Below, in pieces: positions 31,362 to 40,030 of a stretch of DNA of 64,000 nucleotides (the stretch's first letter is position 1; each line of letters begins with the position of its first letter). The notes beneath the pieces are model-generated. The model saw only the letters and a list, made by a program, of their open reading frames with translations, searched no databases and was not told the DNA's origin. Position numbers and translations under genes: made by a program. The DNA comes from Hymenopellis radicata (lineage: Eukaryota > Basidiomycota > Agaricomycetes > Agaricales > Physalacriaceae): contig JADNRX010000003.1 in NCBI GenBank assembly GCA_015501595.1, forward strand, positions 310,001 to 374,000. The letters are read 5' to 3'.

Positions 31362-31962
31362 TCAGTCGCCCCAGCTCCGGGAAAGCGAGCCTACGTTGAG
31401 TATGATGTTTGGTGGCGCTGCGGTATGGATGTCCTTTGAAGCAATTCAAGGTTGTTTCGTTCATTGCGAAAGACGCTGAACGCACCTTTGGTCGCGTCTC
31501 TTCGTCGGGACTGACAAGTCGCGCGGACAGCGTCATGCGTCCGCCACCTGTCGACCGCGAGCTGGACCGGGACGGCGCCCTGGAGGCATGCCGCTCGTCC
31601 CCGTCGTCGTCCATAAAAATACTAGATGGCCCGTCACCGTTTTGGGCGCCTTGGGCGTTCACGTTGACCATGCGTCTGCCGATGACCAAAGTCAAATGTG
31701 GCGACGAGAGAGAAAGAGAGAGACCCACCCTGCCTTGGCACTTACTATCGTCCCTAGGCGCTGCTCAAACTTTCCATAGTCGAACGTGGTTGTGGGCGGA
31801 CTATGAGATGAGCAAGATAAGCTCACGGGGGTCGCAGGCGGGAGAAACGCACAGAGGCTCCTCCGCGGCGGGGATGAGACGCGAGTTCTCGTTGATGTCG
31901 TCAATGTCGGCTGCAATTTCCTTTTTGTTGGAGGCGCAGCAGAGGAAGAGTCTGAAGCCCAT
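31362..31962 (-). CDS. LAMTOR1/Ego1-like lysosomal TORC1 adaptor
   Basis: Small membrane-anchor protein of the Ragulator/EGO type that would hold Rag GTPases on the vacuole for TORC1 activation. Four exons (31962-31853, 31800-31729, 31675-31486, 31433-31362) give 147 aa. The N-terminus MGFRLFLCCAS has a Gly2 myristoylation site and adjacent Cys palmitoylation sites, as in p18/LAMTOR1. NENSRLIPA, FEQRLGTIVSAKAGRMVNVNAQ and the C-terminal IILNVGSLSRSWGD match the agaricomycete form of the family as I remember it. Introns are 52, 53 and 52 nt, GT-AG. The four exons are needed to see the family. It lies 2 kb from a Rheb gene, another TORC1 regulator. Confidence 0.72.
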
Positions 31963-32723
31963 TGCTCGACGGAGGGAAGAGGGAAAAGGAAATCCGTGTC
32001 TATTTTTGGGTAGCCGAGCTCGGATATCTTATCTGTGTTCCGTCTTTCATTTTAAATTTCCGCCGTGCTTAATATCCTCGAGGCTCGAGCTTTACATGAT
32101 TACTAGCTGTACTGAAAGTAGAAGACTAACAAGGACTCATATTCACTACAACGTCGCGCCTGTCCGTCTGTTTTAGCCGCCCTCTCTCCGCGTTCATCAC
32201 CTCTGTCGCTCGTTTCTTCAGCGCATTAATTAAGCGCATAGACTCAGACTCAGTGTCCTCTCTCCTTCAACATATCGACCTCCTCAACACCTTCATACTC
32301 AGCCGCATCATCATCGCTTCCCATACCCTTTTGTTTGCTTTCATCCCTCAAGTTCGTTTCCTGCAATACGACCCGCTTCGTCCACTTTACCGTGCATCAT
32401 CATAATTGGCTTCCTTGTCAATAGCTTGGAGTAAGTTCATTCAGGGTGCATGACAACACTGACTGTGGTGAGAAGCAAAGTATCCGCAAATGCACGCACT
32501 GGACATCTGAGCAGCCGTCTCAGGTATCAGTGTCACGAACGTTCTGCACCATCTTACAGCCAAAGCGCATCAATTGGCGGATCTAGCGACACTCCTCACG
32601 GCGCAGCCCAAATTACATGGCAGTAGAAAAGCGATCTGATATTCATGTCATGGTGGGGGCAATATGTAGCATGCGTCGTCAACAACCCATCTCCTCCTCG
32701 TCGTCGTCGGGGGGAAAGGGCAT
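31963..32723. other. Intergenic between LAMTOR1-like gene and RPL39
   Basis: 761 bp. A long C/T-rich zone (32160-32400) faces the plus strand and could be a promoter/5' leader, but no plus-strand protein follows it. No tRNA or snoRNA could be folded by eye. A non-coding transcript cannot be excluded. Confidence 0.4.
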
Positions 32724-33042
32724 CTAGATGTTCAACTTTGTGCGCCTCCAGTGCCTCCTCTTGGCGTTGTACTACATTCATCAATACCTCAGTCAAAGAG
32801 CCCATCGCAGAAAAGGCATCCATCCTACGCACCTGAATCTTAGTATCGGTTTTTAACCGGAACCACTGGGGAATAGGCCTAGGTTTCATCAGTCCAGTTC
32901 ATCCCAATCCGTGCAGCAGACGCACCGGTTTTGCCTGCCAGCCTTGGCCAAAATGCGCTTGGTGCGGAAAGTCTTTTGGGAGGGCTACCAGGGCATGAGC
33001 ATCCTACACAGTGATGACGACGGCGGGGACAGCGCGCACCAT
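32724..33042 (-). CDS. RPL39: Cytosolic ribosomal protein eL39 (L39)
   Basis: 51-aa protein lining the exit tunnel of the large ribosomal subunit. Four exons: 33042-33040 (only the ATG), 32984-32926, 32878-32833 and 32771-32724, with introns of 55, 47 and 61 nt. The translated pieces join to PSQKTFRTKRILAKAGRQN, RPIPQWFRLKTDTKIQ and YNAKRRHWRRTKLNI, which is the complete and nearly invariant eL39 sequence. No single open frame covers it, so frame-based gene calling misses it. All junctions are GT-AG. The exact family length and unbroken motif make this very secure. Confidence 0.96.
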
Positions 33043-33974
33043 TTTTGGATGTTGTTGTCGACGACTTGACTGGGAAGGCAACAATTAAGGTTCGGACGGT
33101 ATGCTCAGCTGTACAGTGCCTTCCATTTGCGGAATTAGGTCTCACGGGTGGACAGCCACTAGTCACGTGATAGCTGTTCTGAGTCTGTTGTCGAATTCAA
33201 TCGCGTTCTCCGAATCAATATTCTTCTGAGAGATAAGTAGAGGTGACATAAACGGTTGCGGCTATCGTAATTGGTGTCGTAACATGCCGAGGAACGCCAC
33301 TGATAATTAAACCGCAGACCTAACTGAAGCTTCTCGTCAATTGAAGCACTACTTATAAGTAGATGCTCCCCATTCTGATTGTTAGTACCACCGAATCGGA
33401 GGATTCTCGTGTAAGAAGAGCGCTATCCAGTTAACAGGGAAGCTGAACTACATTTAGCTTCCTCTAATCGGGACATAAGCATTTCGCAAGATAATTTTGA
33501 AAGTACCAGCGGTCTTAGCGAATACAGTATGCGAATTCCAATTATTCTTGCTAGAACGTCCGATGGTGAAGCGATGGAGACTGAGATCGTTGGCAAGATT
33601 GCGTTACTTTCCGCCTATCCAATTCAAACGTCACCAACATGTTATCCAAAGCCTGTGTGGCGCTTCTGCCGACGGGAACAGAGTCATCGAGTAGAGGGCC
33701 AATCTAGGAAGCAAATTAAGTGAACGAAGGAAGAAATGACTCTAATATTTAAAACGGGAATACTAAAGTAAGGCTCATAACTTACTGAGGGCGTACACTG
33801 GAGAAGGAGATATACAGAGAGGCGGAGACAATAAAGCTGTAAGAATAAGTAAGGCGGCCGTCTAGGGGTTGTGTCCTTGTTTACACAATAGTAGGAATGG
33901 GGAACACATGTGGTACGTATTCATGGGATGGGGAGGTATGAGGGGCGGCATGTTGAAGCATAGCGGAGGCCTGA
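33043..33974. other. Intergenic, RPL39 promoter side and Rheb 3' side
   Basis: About 930 bp with no supported gene. AT-rich in the middle (33200-33850). Two short overlapping plus-strand frames near 33500-33720 have no family resemblance. No repeat recognised. Confidence 0.45.
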
Positions 33975-34743
33975 TTACATGCAAACACAACGGCTTGCTG
34001 GAGGTTCGCCTTGAATGGCAGGGGAGTGTTTCTCAACCTCACCGAGGCACAGGTCGAACACCTTGGCTATTTAAACATGAGTATAGATACTGAGGAGGCC
34101 CGCCGCTACTCACCAACATTCAGATTGGTCTTCGCGCTGGTCTCGACCCACGCGGCCTTGTTCGCGTGTGCAAGGCCGTCACCCTCTTCCGGCGACACTT
34201 GCCTGTTGAAACGACTAAATCAGTCATCTGCACGGACCCGAAAGCGCGGAACCGACCTCGTCTTGAGATCCACCTTTGAGCCAACAATTACACAGGGAAT
34301 GTCCGTGACACCACAAAAGTCGACGATTTTGTCGTATATGACCTGTATCATCTCGAAGGAGCTGCGCGAGGTGACCGAGTATACCAGGACATAGCCGTGT
34401 ATACCAATCGCGTGCCTGGAGTTGAGAATCGAGTACTCGTCCTGTGTGGCGGTTCAATAGACACCTCTTGCAAACGGTGAGTGCGTACCTGTCCTGCGGT
34501 GTCTATAATCTCGCAGTCGTACTCGGTGCCCTTGTAATTGAGACTCTTTGAGCACGAGTTCTCGGTGGTCGGGTAGTAATTCTCGTTGAATTGGCCCTCG
34601 ACAAATTGGTATATGAGCGACGACTTGCCTGCTCACTGTCAGCTTTTGATGCCCACACAAAAGCCAAATGGGCGCTCACCAACCGAGCGTGCGCCGAGCA
34701 CGGCAAACTTGCGCTTCTTGAGGTTTGATTCGGAAGGCGCCAT
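33975..34743 (-). CDS. RHB1: Rheb-type small GTPase
   Basis: Ras-superfamily GTPase that activates TORC1 when GTP-bound. Five exons (34743-34680, 34628-34489, 34441-34257, 34202-34114, 34066-33975) encode 189 aa. G1 is GARSVGKSS with the Rheb-typical Arg in place of the Ras Gly12. The switch I region is QFNENYYPTTENS, G3 is DTAGQDEYS, G4 is SKVD (the variant of NKxD) and G5 is ETSAK. The C-terminus ends CVCM, a CaaX box favouring farnesylation. Introns are 47-54 nt, GT-AG. The effector loop and Arg make Rheb preferable to Ras. The neighbouring LAMTOR1-like gene acts in the same pathway. Confidence 0.94.
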
Positions 34744-34927
34744 CAGGGAATTAAAGGAAGTAAAGGAAGGGCGAGAATAAAGTAAAGAAACCCTGGTGGC
34801 AATGACAATGCCTGCACGCTGTTGTGCCCACGAAGGAGGAGGTTGGAACGAAGGAATGAGTTACCGGTTCGCCCGATTTGGCAACACCTCCTGCTGAAGT
34901 CGTGAACGGGATGTCTTGTGACACTGA

Positions 34928-35388
34928 ATTCGAGGCTGCTGCGTCAAATATACAGACGTTGACAAGGTAGTCATTAGTCTCGGGAGGATCCCAGCTTCAA
35001 TGCCAATCCAATCGCCAAGGCAAAAGGCTTGGAATCACTGTGTTGCTCAAGTTGTCTGAATTTGGTCTGAATCACAAGGAATCACAAGGAAAAATCTACA
35101 AATAGTACCAGTAAAGAAACAAGCCAACTCACATAGAAAGCTTCAAAGCAAGCGATTCCTCAGTCCAGTTTCATAGCTTCAAATGGCGACAGAACATCCG
35201 CAGGAACGAGTACTCCATATCAGGTCCAGACGTAATAGCATGCCATCGATTGACAAAGACGCGAGAGAAATCTCAGGCGACGATGAGGTTGAAGGCGAAC
35301 CACGCGATTTGTTCATCTGGCGACGTTTGCGTCTTCTGGCGGAGAGCTGCATCTGAGTTTTGGCCGGTTTTACGCGTTTGCGCGGGCG
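34928..35388 (+). repeat. Direct repeat B, left copy with truncated gene remnant
   Basis: About 450 bp matching 37065-37490 in the same orientation (GACGTTGACAAGGTAGTCAT, CAAGCGATTCCTCAGTCCAG, CATCCGCAGGAACGAGTACT, GAGTTTTGGCCGGTTTTACG). Compared with the right copy it lacks about 48 bp inside the coding part and is cut off upstream, so the minus-strand gene seen in the right copy (37212-37591) is represented here only by a broken 3' part. Confidence 0.82.
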
Positions 35389-35687
35389 AGATGGGGCTGT
35401 TTGACTCTGAAACGGACAAATAGGGTACTCTAACCTTACCTAGAGGTGGCAGGAATCCTCTGACTCTGCATACTCCCCAAACATTCACAATAAACAGAAA
35501 AAATATTTGATGTACATATTCCAAAAGCTTTTCCCCCCGCATGTTGCTATGCCTCGAGCTTGTGAACTACCTAACAACGACGCAATCATTTCGCTTCCCA
35601 TCCAACAGTTCTGTATACTGGGCATAAGCTCTGCGATCGCACAAGCGCCCACGTTCTACTCACTTTACACACTGGACACCGGGATTC
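35389..35687. other. Spacer, no gene seen
   Basis: About 300 bp between repeat B left copy and the tandem block. The last 20 bp (ACACTGGACACCGGGATTCG) resemble the end of each tandem unit, so the array may begin slightly earlier with a partial unit. Confidence 0.4.
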
Positions 35688-36736
35688 GGTGAGAGGTTAC
35701 ACTTCGTGCCGCAGGCTCCCCCACTCAGGCTCCCCCAAAATTGCCTGCAAGTCTGAGTACGCAGCTTAGGCTCTACTATTGCTCAAGCGCTCTGGTCTGC
35801 CTCACCTTCGTACCAAACTTTCAGAAGCACAGGCTCTTGCGGTGTCGATCCCGGACGCTCAGCATTTAGAAGGTCAACTGTGTCTTCCAGGTTGTAGGCT
35901 GCTGGGCTATCCACAGTTCTGAGTAGCATCGTTCCATATGCACTATCGTGGTCCAGTCCAAACCGCGGTCCTCCTGCTTGCATATATGTTGAGCTAGCGC
36001 ACGGATAGTGTGCGGAGTGGGATCTGGCATGCGTCGACCCGTCCGATGAAGGATCCGTCCCGACTGGATGACAGGACTGTATCATCTTTCTTTCATCATC
36101 GTCGTAGAGCTTGTAGTAGACTGTCAGATGGATCCAGGCATCAAGAATGCGAGAACAGTCGCGATTTGGAGCAAAGACGTACTGAACATCGCGCTTCGGT
36201 GAGAGGTTACACTTCGTGCCGCAGGCTCCCCCACCCAGGCGACCCATAATTGTCTGCAAGTCTGGGTACGCAGCTTAGGCTCTACTATTGCTCAAGCGCT
36301 CTGGTCTGCCTCACCTTCGTACCAAACTTTCAGAAGCACAGGCTCTTGCGGTGTCGATCCTGGACGCTCAGCACCTAGAAGGTCAACTGTATATTCCAGG
36401 TTGTAGGCCTCTGGCTATCCACAGTTCGGAGCAACATCGTTCCGTATGCATCGTCATTTTCCAGTCAATACCAATAGGGCGGTCCTCCTGCTTGCAGATA
36501 CGTGCGACAAGCGCATTGATTGTATGGGAATGGGGATCCGGGATGTGTCGACCCGTCCAACGCAGGGATCGTTCGCATATCCGATCGGAGACCGTATCGA
36601 TAACATCTCCTTCTTATCATCATCGTAGAGCTTGTAGTAGACTGTCAGATGGATCCGGCGTCAGGAATGAGAGAACAGTCGCGATTTGGACCAAAGACGC
36701 ACTGAACACCGGGCCTCGGTGAGGGATTCTTGGTGG
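35688..36736 (+). repeat. Tandem duplication, two ~510-520-bp units
   Basis: Unit 1 is 35688-36196 and unit 2 is 36197-36716; the start of a third unit (CGGTGAGGGATTCTTGG) follows. Both units begin CGGTGAGAGGTTACACTTCG and share GCAGCTTAGGCTCTACTATT, CAAACTTTCAGAAGCACAGG and GAGCTTGTAGTAGACTGTCA. They differ by about a tenth of positions and by indels. Confidence 0.88.
35783..36259 (-). CDS. Unknown protein encoded across the tandem unit junction
   Basis: Open frame of 158 aa. The first part (MQTIMGRLGGGACGTKCNLSP) comes from the start of tandem unit 2 and the rest (PNRDCSRILDAWIHLTVYYKLYD ... LLKVWYEGEADQSA) from unit 1. The Trp/Tyr-rich middle looks like real protein, but I recognise no family. 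The same region in unit 2 has frame breaks (for example after NRDCS), so the second unit is not coding. The N-terminus may be an accident of the tandem joint; a spliced upstream exon is possible. Confidence 0.4.
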   Translation of the reverse strand: MQTIMGRLGGGACGTKCNLSPKRDVQYVFAPNRDCSRILDAWIHLTVYYKLYDDDERKMIQSCHPVGTDPSSDGSTHARSHSAHYPCASSTYMQAGGPRFGLDHDSAYGTMLLRTVDSPAAYNLEDTVDLLNAERPGSTPQEPVLLKVWYEGEADQSA

Positions 36737-37064
36737 TGCAGGCATGGGACTCGTTACACAAGAAATTGGTGGCACAAGTTGCGGTGATCTATGTGTGTGC
36801 GGCAAAAGCGTGGCTGATTCGAAGTATTTTTAGCTCCGCCGTAAAGCAGACGGCGAGAAGGAGGAGGAAGATGAATTATACTGGCACAGTCCACTGCCGT
36901 CATGCTCTCGAGTCTGTCTGTAACCAGAACACATCAGCCGAAGTGGACGTGTATGTATATAATTCTGAACGCATACCATATCATCGGCTCTGCCCACGAC
37001 TCTCCACAGCTGAGATTTCTCTGGGTCTGGATGAGGCTCCACAAATCGTTCGTGGCAAAGCTGG

Positions 37065-37490
37065 ATTCGAGGCTGCTACGTAGACGTTGACAAGGTAGTC
37101 ATTAGTCTGAGAAGGATCCAGCTTCAACGCCAATCAAATCGCCAAACAAGGAACAAATCTACAAATAGTACAAACAACAAAGCAACAAGCCAACTCAAAG
37201 CAAGCGATTCCTCAGTCCAGTTTCATAGCTTCAAATGGCGACAGAACATCCGCAGGAACGAGTACTCCATATCCAGGTCCAGACGTCTCAACTGCGTACT
37301 CTGTAGGCGTAATAGCATATGCGGCTTCACTCTCGTCATCGATTGACAGAGACGCGAGGGAAATCTCAGGCGACGATGAGGTTGAAGGCGAACCACGCGA
37401 CTTATTCATCTGGCGACGTTTGACAAGACTCCGCGTCTGGCGGAGAGCTGCATCTGAGTTTTGGCCGGTTTTACGCGTTTGCGAGGGCGC
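37065..37490 (+). repeat. Direct repeat B, right copy
   Basis: Right member of the pair with 34928-35388. The two copies bracket the tandem array. This copy overlaps the small gene 37212-37591, which is intact here. Confidence 0.82.
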
Positions 37491-37591
37491 ACGGGCGACA
37501 CGGGCGTTGGCGGCGCGGATAATTGGCGTCGACGACGGATAACTGGTGTCGACGCGATAACAGAGTGTGCTGCACCGTCTGACGCGGGCAT
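37212..37591 (-). CDS. Small hypothetical protein, Ser/Pro/Arg-rich
   Basis: Probable two-exon gene (37591-37493, 37436-37212; 56-nt intron GTGCGC to CGCCAG) for a 107-aa protein. The basic N-terminal part (TPVIRRRRQLSAPPTPVSP) joins to LVKRRQMNKSRGSPSTSSSPE, followed by an acidic/hydrophobic tail (SIDDESEAAYAI, GYGVLVPADVLSPFEAMKLD). The composition suggests a disordered nuclear or regulatory protein, but I do not recognise it. Without the intron the first frame ends at 37406. The 3' part is duplicated in broken form at 35.2 kb. Confidence 0.5.
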
Positions 37592-37910
37592 CCTGGCGCG
37601 TTTCAGCTGTGATTACTGCAGAAAATAAAGGAGTAAACGCACGGGTACGAGTCGCGTCCTTCCTCGTCGACTCTTCTTCTCTTCCTTCTGTAGTCTTCGT
37701 GTTCGTCTCTCTCTGTCTCGTCCATCATGTTGAGCAGCGACAGATGGTGGTTGATAGCAAGTCGAAGCGTGAGCCAACACTGGATCGATCGTTTACAGGC
37801 TTCGATTCTAGGTGAAGAAGACGTGCAGTGATAGCGTACAATTCGAGACAGTACATACAAGCTTTAACGTCAATACAGATCGTTATGTTTTTGTTTAGAG
37901 GTATCATATA

Positions 37911-38842
37911 TTACCAGGTTGGTCGTGCAGCGAGCTCTTCGCGTCCAAGGACCTTTGAGACGTGCGCACCAACATTGCGACGTTCGTCTGGAGACATGAT
38001 AGGCGCTATCGTGTTGTACCCAAGTTCTGCATTTCGAAAGTCAGATGAGGCAGTTATTAGTAGAAGAAATGCGCATACTAAGAGATGCATATTGAGATGG
38101 TACATTGTCGGTCCTTACCGGAAGCATGCAGAGGTCTAAAGGCCAAGGGTCACCAATCCATGCTTTTCTCTGATCATGATCGCTGCGGGCCTTGTCAGAC
38201 ACACTAAGAGACGTTGAGTATCCAACCTACGCTCTCTACACCAGCATATTAGTTCTGAATATCTACATGATCAAGAAAGAAGACTCACGGGCTCCCGAGT
38301 TAATGGGTGCACGAGAACACTACATTAACAGTTGAGATATGCAGAAATGTTGGTGAGAGAACAATGACTTTGCCTTAGATTTCCACGGTTGAGCACGAGA
38401 TACGAGAAAACAGCAGAGAAAGTCTCAGCAGGGACCCAGATCTCAAAGGATCCTACATACACAGTAAGTGATAGACTTGGAGCTGCAAGTGAAGTTGATT
38501 CACCTACTGGATGTGGTCCAGTAGGTTCTGTATTGAACCGGAACAGAGGAACAGCAACAAACGCGCCCATCCGGACAAGTTTGAGAACAGCTTCCCTCAG
38601 TTCGCGCGCATCATGCTGCTCCTTTGCGTTATTTTGACGAAAGTATATATCTGCCAGAAACATCCGGTCAAAAGGTAATCAAGACTAGGAGAAAAACTTG
38701 AGTTACGAAAATGCCACTCCCTTGAAAACCCAACAAGTCAGGAAGATATTAACGAATGAATCAAGTACTTGTCAACTCACTTTATCTCAGTCTTCAAAAC
38801 GGTGTCGAGATCTGTTACTGGCGCTCCAGAGATGGTGTCCAT
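37911..38842 (-). CDS. DOPA 4,5-dioxygenase-like extradiol dioxygenase
   Basis: Family of small Fe(II) extradiol dioxygenases that cleave catechol rings (fungal DODA of betalain synthesis is the characterised member). Eight exons: 38842-38781, 38720-38707 (14 nt), 38650-38504, 38452-38374, 38319-38289, 38235-38231 (5 nt), 38182-38079 and 38026-37911, total 185 aa. The 14-nt exon completes the metal-binding motif KEWHFHIYF. Next come ARELREAVLKLV, NTEPTGPHPVGSFEIWVP, FSYLVLNRGNLSVLVHPLT and DHDQRKAWIGDPWPLD. The fourth intron starts with GC (CTAAG/GCAAAG). The exon sum is in frame only with both micro-exons. The start is 65 bp from the divergent membrane-protein gene. The family call is good; the 5-nt exon is the least certain piece. 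Confidence 0.75.
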
Positions 38843-38907
38843 CGTGGTGCTTGACAAGTGAAATCGGTGGCAGTGCACAAAACCAACGTTGAACCACAAC
38901 GTCAACC

Positions 38908-39891
38908 ATGGACAAGGCACTCGCGCTCGTGCTGTTCCCGTCGCTGTCCTCCTTAGCGTACACGCTCCTCAACCCTAATCTCCTCGCTATTCGCCCCGTT
39001 CTGCGCGAACAATGCCAGAGCTCGTCCCCTAGCGTGAACTACCTCCCAGTCACCGGCAACGACGGCTTCGACCGCTTTCTCTGCGTGCTCGTGTCCCTCT
39101 TCGACATTGGGCTCCAGCCAGAACGAACACTTTTCCTGAAATATTTCTTCGCGACGTGGATACCGGCCGCGACGCTGTTCATGAGCGTCGAATCGAGCAG
39201 AAAGGGCCGACGGTTCGTCGTGAGCTACTCGGCGCTGGTGAGCGGGATGCTGGGGCAGTTGTTGACGTTTGCGGTGGTACTTCCACTGTATTGGTTGTAT
39301 TTTGTCCTCGTTGGCCGGCACAACACGGGCAAGGTCGCCCAGGGGCATGCAGAGGCAACCTTGTTTGGCGTCTTTATTGGATGGATAACGCCCTCGCTCG
39401 CCCTCTTCACCATGCCGGACCCCGGCGTGACCGCCATCTTCCAGATTGCACCTATTCTCGCGTTTGTGGCACAAATCGGACACCTCCTTGCTCGCCCTTC
39501 CACCACCCATTCCGCATCCGGCTTCCGTACCGTCCAGGCCGCGTATATTGCCTCCTTTGTGGTAGCCTCTTCGATACATCTCAACACCCTCGCAAAGTTC
39601 GTCTCAACTGATGAATTCTGGGCGTTCTTCATTCCTACCCTTTTCGCCAAAGACGTGAACGCCGCCGTCATGAATGTCTTTCAGGTCGACTTCTTGGTCA
39701 TGTCCCTAACCTGGGCATTTGGCTCACTATGGTTTGCCCGAGATGTGCGAGACGTCGTTATGCTGGCTCTTTGGTCAGTCGTGGGTTCTCTTCTGGTAGG
39801 CCCTGGTGCGGCTTTTGCAGGTGCTGTATTATGGCGAGAGTCACGTCTGGAAGCCGCGCGTCTCCAACAGGAAAAGTCTAAAAGCTCTTGA
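38908..39891 (+). CDS. Polytopic membrane protein, tandem paralogue 1
   Basis: Intronless 327-aa protein of unknown function with about seven to eight hydrophobic segments (for example ALALVLFPSLSSLAYTLL, GQLLTFAVVLPLYWLYFVLV, LFGVFIGWITPSLALF, YIASFVVASSI, MLALWSVVGSLLVGPGAAF). Its neighbour at 40031 shares the order N-terminal LFPS(L/I)S(S/A)LAY, PLYWLYFVLV, the loop GHA.A, IAPI.AFVAQ, and a C-terminal VGPGAAF..A.LWRESR. The family resembles uncharacterised membrane proteins I associate with fungal secondary-metabolite loci, but this is only an impression. It is transcribed divergently from the dioxygenase gene. Confidence 0.75.
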   Translation: MDKALALVLFPSLSSLAYTLLNPNLLAIRPVLREQCQSSSPSVNYLPVTGNDGFDRFLCVLVSLFDIGLQPERTLFLKYFFATWIPAATLFMSVESSRKGRRFVVSYSALVSGMLGQLLTFAVVLPLYWLYFVLVGRHNTGKVAQGHAEATLFGVFIGWITPSLALFTMPDPGVTAIFQIAPILAFVAQIGHLLARPSTTHSASGFRTVQAAYIASFVVASSIHLNTLAKFVSTDEFWAFFIPTLFAKDVNAAVMNVFQVDFLVMSLTWAFGSLWFARDVRDVVMLALWSVVGSLLVGPGAAFAGAVLWRESRLEAARLQQEKSKSS

Positions 39892-39988
39892 AGCAGCTGT
39901 ATCGTATACTAATACACTGTGGTGTGGTCCGTTGTGGAGGGTCGCGAGAGCGAGTCTGCCGCTGTGTAGCTCGGACACCTGAGGTAAG

Positions 39989-39996
39989 TATATAAA
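39989..39996 (+). promoter_or_regulatory. TATA box of paralogue 2
   Basis: TATATAAA lies 35 bp upstream of the ATG at 40031 in the 139-bp gap between the two paralogues, a suitable place for a core promoter. Confidence 0.5.
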
Positions 39997-40030
39997 CCCT
40001 CCGTTCACTGGCTAGTCTGAGTAGACCGTC

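Noticed and set aside
33170..33870. Search for tRNA or 5S rRNA genes in the AT-rich gap
   Set aside because: No B-box-like GGTTCGANTCC with a matching acceptor stem, and no 5S internal control region seen.
38953..39671. Long minus-strand frames opposite membrane paralogue 1
   Set aside because: Shadow frames of a GC-rich intronless gene; no family resemblance, whereas the plus-strand protein has a conserved paralogue.
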